A stretch of DNA of 64,000 nucleotides from Pseudomonadota bacterium (GTDB taxonomy: Bacteria; Pseudomonadota; Gammaproteobacteria; Steroidobacterales; Steroidobacteraceae). The stretch spans positions 28,538-92,537 of the forward strand of contig JAEZFW010000037.1 of NCBI GenBank assembly GCA_023417315.1. Reading direction: 5' to 3'. Shown piece after piece: positions 60,769 to 64,000 of the stretch. The notes beneath the pieces are model-generated. The model searched no databases, was not told the origin of the DNA, and saw nothing but the letters and a program-made list of their open reading frames with translations. Positions within the stretch are counted from its first letter, which is position 1. Every line of letters starts with the position of its first letter. A program made the translations under genes and the position numbers.

Positions 60769-63700
60769 ATGAAATCGAAATTTAATCGTAAGGCGCTGTT
60801 CACCATCGTCGGTGGCGCGGTCCTTATCAACCCGGCGTTTGCGCAAGAGCAAACGACCGAAGAGTTGGAAGAGATCGTCGTCACTGGTCTGCGAGGATCC
60901 TTGCAGCAGTCGATGGAAATCAAGCGCGACGCTATCGGCGTCGTCGACGCGATCAGCGCGGAAGACATCGGTAAGTTCCCGGACACCAACCTTGCCGAAT
61001 CGCTCCAGCGCATCACCGGTATCTCGATCGATCGCCGTAACGGCGAAGGCTCTCAGGTCACGGCTCGCGGCTTCGGACCGCAGTTCAACCTGGTCACCTT
61101 GAACGGTCGTCAGATCCCTGGCGCGGACGGCTTCTCTAACGGCGACTTCACCACTGGCGGCAGCGGTGCCGGTACGCGCTCGTTCAACTTCGCGCAGCTC
61201 GCCTCTGAGGCGATCAGCGGCGTCGAAGTCTACAAGACGGGTCGTGCGGACATCCCGACGGGCGGCATCGGTGCGAGCGTCAACATCAAGACCTCCAAGC
61301 CCTTCGATCATGACGGCATGGTCATGAACGTCGGCGCCAAGGGCGTCTACGACGATTCCTCGCCGTTCGACAACGAGATCACACCGGAAGTCTCCGGTAT
61401 TTTCAGCTACACCAACGACGCGAAGACCTGGGGTGTTGGTCTGAGCGCGAGCTATCAAGAGCGTCATGGCGGTTCCGTGCAGTCCACCGTCAACGCGTGG
61501 AATATCTCTGAGTGGAACGGCACGTCATCCGCGCTGCGCCCCGGCGCCGTCGTGACGAACGCGCCGGCCATTGGCCAGCTCTACGGCTTGCCGAACGACA
61601 TTCGTTATGCGTTCTCGGACTTCGAGCGTGAGCGTACGAATGCGCAGGCGACCGTGCAGTTTGCTCCCGTCGACACGCTGACGTTGACATTGGATTACAC
61701 ATTCGCGCAGAACGACATCACTGAAGATCGCGGCGAACAAACGATCTGGCTGCAGCGTAGCAGCAGCTTCACGCACCTCGAGTTCGACACCGGTCAAACG
61801 GTTGCGACTCCGGTGTTCCTGCGTGACATCGTGGGCGGTAAGGACTTCGGCTTCGAGCAGCAGCGCAACGTTCAGTCGACGCAACTCGACTCGATCGGTT
61901 TCAATGCTGATTGGCAAGTCACCGACAACTTCAGCCTGAATTTCGATTTCCACAATTCGGAAACGGAAAGCAAGCCGGATGATCCGGTCTCGGGCGGCAG
62001 CGCGACGTTCTTCAGCTTCGCTGGTACGAACTGCACGCTGGGTGACTGCACCGGCGCATGGGCGCAAGAGTTCGTGTTCAACAACGGCCTGCCGCGCGCA
62101 GGTCGCACGTACTTCGGCTCCACTGCGGATGCCATCGCCAACGTCGGCGGCGTCGTGAATCCGGACTTCACAGAGGCGCAACTTTCGTCGCAGATGCTGC
62201 GCGTTTGGGCAACCGAGCAGACGGCCGAAGTGAGACAGGCGCGCTTGGATGGCACCTTGGAATTCGATAACGGCCGCTTCCAATTCGGTGTCGACACTCG
62301 CAAGGCAGAGATGACTCGCACGACGAGCCAAGGTGAAGCCGTGCTGGGTGACTGGAGCGCAGGTGACGCAGGCCATGCTCCTGGCATGGTGGCCTTGCTG
62401 CGCCCCTACAGCATCACGAGCCTGTTCTCTGACTTCGGCACTGCTGGTGCGTCGCCGGGCTCTTGGAGAGGCAACGCCACGGCGCTCGCGCAATGGGCGT
62501 TGGGTCCGGAAGGCGTGCACCCGGTCACGGGTCGCAAGTACGACTGGAACCGCACCAACACGACGACTCCGTCGGGTGTCTTGTCGGTCGATCCCGCTCT
62601 CGACAACGACAACGAGATTGTCGAAGACGTGAACGCGGTGTACATCCAGTTTGCTATGCAGGGCGAGTTGGGCAGCTTCCCGGCGAACCTGCTCCTCGGT
62701 GCTCGTTACGAGCGCACCGAAGTCGAATCGACGTCGGCGATCCTGGTTCCGACAGGTATCGTTTGGACTGCGAATAACGACTTCACGACTCAGCGTTCGA
62801 CGGACATTCAGCCGTTCACGGAAGAGGCTGAGTACAACCACCTCCTGCCGAGCGTCGATTTCGACGTGAGCCTCACGGATAGCGTGAAAGCCCGTATGTC
62901 GTACAGCAAGACGATTGCTCGTGCGAACTACGGCAACCTGTATGCGGGTCCGAACACCGGCAATCCGAGTGGCTCGATCTTGGTCGACGAGACAACTCGC
63001 GCTGCTGCAAACGCTCAGAACCCCGGCCTCGTGCCGCTCGAGTCGGACAACCTCGACCTGTCGGTCGAGTGGTACTTCTCGGATAGCGGCTACGTGTCTG
63101 CGGGCTTCTGGGAGAAGCGTGTAGACAACTTCATCGGCACGAGCGTGCAGATGGAGGAGCTCTACGGTCTGCGCGATCCGACCTCGGGTCCTGATGCACA
63201 AGCGGCCTTGGCGTTCTTGGAGGGCGCGCAGTGCCGTGCTCAGGCGACTGCTGCTGGCTCCGACGTGAATGCCGCCTGCTCGGCGAACGACACCGCGTTG
63301 TTCTCTGCTCTGGCCATGCTGCGTAATCCTGCGACCGGAGGCCTCGCGGCCTACACGGGCTCGGAATCGCAGCGCTTGGCGTTGGAGGATGCGTACGACA
63401 TCACCGCCACGGCTGCCGATCCGTTCTACGAGTTCGCGACTCAGCGTCCGGTTAACCAGGAGTCCGCTAGGATTCACGGTTGGGAGTTCGGTGGTCAGTA
63501 CTTCTTCGGCGACACCGGCTTCGGCGTGCTGGCGAACTACACGGTCGTCCGCGGCGACGTCGGCTTCGATCGCAACGCGCTTCCTGGCACGCAGCAGTTC
63601 GCACTGCTCGGCTTGAGCGACACGGCGAACGTCGTGCTGATGTACGAGAACTTCGGCTTCACCGGCCGTCTCGCGTACAACTGGCGCGATGAGTTCCTGT

Positions 63701-63927
63701 TGGCCACGAACCAGAACGGTTCGAACACCAACCCGTTCTTCGTCGAGGAGTACGAGCAGATCGACCTGTCTGTCGGGTATGACTTCAACGACAACCTGGC
63801 CTTCCAGGTCGAAGCCATCAACCTGACGGGCGAGGACGTGCGTTGGAGCGGCCGCTCGAAGAAGCAAATGGTCCGTCTCGAAGACCAGAGCCCGCGTTAC
63901 GCCGTTGGCTTCCGTTACAAGTTCTAA
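60769..63927 (+). CDS. Large TonB-dependent receptor
   Basis: 1052-residue outer-membrane receptor. Signal peptide MKSKFNRKALFTIVGGAVLINPAFA, TonB box EEIVVTG (about residues 36-42), plug domain (VVDAISAEDIGKFPDTNLAESLQRITGISIDR, VTARGFGPQFNLVTLNGRQIP), and a long barrel ending in PRYAVGFRYKF with a terminal Phe. The plug wording is that of the TIGR01782-like group, common in Xanthomonadales and Caulobacterales, often linked to oligosaccharide uptake. The ATG at 60769 follows GAGGAGA; an in-frame GTG at 60748 is less likely. Codon use is noticeably cleaner (more GTC/CGT/AAG) than its neighbours, suggesting high expression. Confidence 0.93.
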   Translation: MKSKFNRKALFTIVGGAVLINPAFAQEQTTEELEEIVVTGLRGSLQQSMEIKRDAIGVVDAISAEDIGKFPDTNLAESLQRITGISIDRRNGEGSQVTARGFGPQFNLVTLNGRQIPGADGFSNGDFTTGGSGAGTRSFNFAQLASEAISGVEVYKTGRADIPTGGIGASVNIKTSKPFDHDGMVMNVGAKGVYDDSSPFDNEITPEVSGIFSYTNDAKTWGVGLSASYQERHGGSVQSTVNAWNISEWNGTSSALRPGAVVTNAPAIGQLYGLPNDIRYAFSDFERERTNAQATVQFAPVDTLTLTLDYTFAQNDITEDRGEQTIWLQRSSSFTHLEFDTGQTVATPVFLRDIVGGKDFGFEQQRNVQSTQLDSIGFNADWQVTDNFSLNFDFHNSETESKPDDPVSGGSATFFSFAGTNCTLGDCTGAWAQEFVFNNGLPRAGRTYFGSTADAIANVGGVVNPDFTEAQLSSQMLRVWATEQTAEVRQARLDGTLEFDNGRFQFGVDTRKAEMTRTTSQGEAVLGDWSAGDAGHAPGMVALLRPYSITSLFSDFGTAGASPGSWRGNATALAQWALGPEGVHPVTGRKYDWNRTNTTTPSGVLSVDPALDNDNEIVEDVNAVYIQFAMQGELGSFPANLLLGARYERTEVESTSAILVPTGIVWTANNDFTTQRSTDIQPFTEEAEYNHLLPSVDFDVSLTDSVKARMSYSKTIARANYGNLYAGPNTGNPSGSILVDETTRAAANAQNPGLVPLESDNLDLSVEWYFSDSGYVSAGFWEKRVDNFIGTSVQMEELYGLRDPTSGPDAQAALAFLEGAQCRAQATAAGSDVNAACSANDTALFSALAMLRNPATGGLAAYTGSESQRLALEDAYDITATAADPFYEFATQRPVNQESARIHGWEFGGQYFFGDTGFGVLANYTVVRGDVGFDRNALPGTQQFALLGLSDTANVVLMYENFGFTGRLAYNWRDEFLLATNQNGSNTNPFFVEEYEQIDLSVGYDFNDNLAFQVEAINLTGEDVRWSGRSKKQMVRLEDQSPRYAVGFRYKF

Positions 63928-64000
63928 TGTTGCGCACGTCAGTGCGTAGCGTAAGAACCTGGTAACAGGTGTAGCTCGTGAAGAAGGCCGCTGCGCAAGC
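63928..64000. other. Downstream of the TonB receptor; window edge
   Basis: A weak stem (GCGCAC-GTCA-GTGCGT) follows the stop codon without a T tract. The last bases, GTGAAGAAGGCC... from 63978, could be the start of a further co-directional gene, but too little is present to judge. Confidence 0.25.

Noticed and set aside
61525..63867. A 780-residue minus-strand open frame opposite the TonB receptor
   Set aside because: It mirrors the biased codon use of the receptor gene; the composition is Arg/Val/Glu-rich without motifs and it has no ribosome-binding site.

Overview
The window is a GC-rich (roughly 60%), gene-dense bacterial chromosome segment, most likely from a gammaproteobacterium near Xanthomonadales/Steroidobacteraceae. 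The supporting clues are the dsbA - cytochrome c4 - engB - polA neighbourhood shared with pseudomonads, an arginine operon built on an acetylornithine-type carbamoyltransferase as in xanthomonads, TamAB, FadE and a large xanthomonad-style TonB receptor. No rRNA, tRNA, CRISPR array, prophage or IS transposase was seen.

Layout. 0-8 kb: corA, lipoprotein-type dsbA, cytochrome c4 and engB, then a candidate small RNA at the Spot 42/ErsA locus, an outer-membrane barrel gene, polA, lptM and a MenI-type thioesterase. 8-17 kb: a single-strand arginine cluster read argR-argG-(P-loop protein)-argC-argD-argF'-argB-argH, with a tandem ARG-box operator in front of argR. 17-29 kb: rarD, a NUDIX hydrolase, tamA/tamB, a TANGO2-like gene, nudC, a divergent FlhC-like/FlhD-like regulator pair and dinB. 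29-45 kb: fadE, mdh, otsA, mscS, an MCE lipid-transport operon (permease, ATPase, MCE protein, auxiliary lipoprotein), a phospholipase-D-like protein, a Tat-exported Gfo/Idh/MocA oxidoreductase, a small lipoprotein and a transsulfuration enzyme. 45-64 kb: an RND efflux operon with its TetR regulator, a cyclic-nucleotide-domain patatin phospholipase, gspA/gspB, a YadGH-type ABC exporter, a PQQ-type sugar dehydrogenase, a frameshifted O-methyltransferase and the TonB receptor.

The most unusual feature is at the gene borders. About twenty intergenic gaps hold the same kind of cassette: two inverted arms made of degenerate tandem words of about 7-12 bp around a GGYCAGA / TCTGRCC core. The word differs from locus to locus (GTGACGAAG, GGGTACTGGGTGATT, GGGGATAG, GGCTGTAG, GTGATGAAG, GTGGTTA and others), yet the two arms at one locus match each other. 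The arms often contain the stop codon of the adjacent gene and sometimes its last residues (ArgR, MscS, YadG). I do not know this as a named repeat family.

Other points of note: DNA polymerase I has lost the proofreading exonuclease residues; the carbamoyltransferase has Ala at the residue that separates acetyl- from succinyl-ornithine enzymes; the arg operon has no argA, argJ or argE but contains a P-loop protein related to DUF1611; and the candidate sRNA has an RpoE/AlgU-type promoter and a strong intrinsic terminator.
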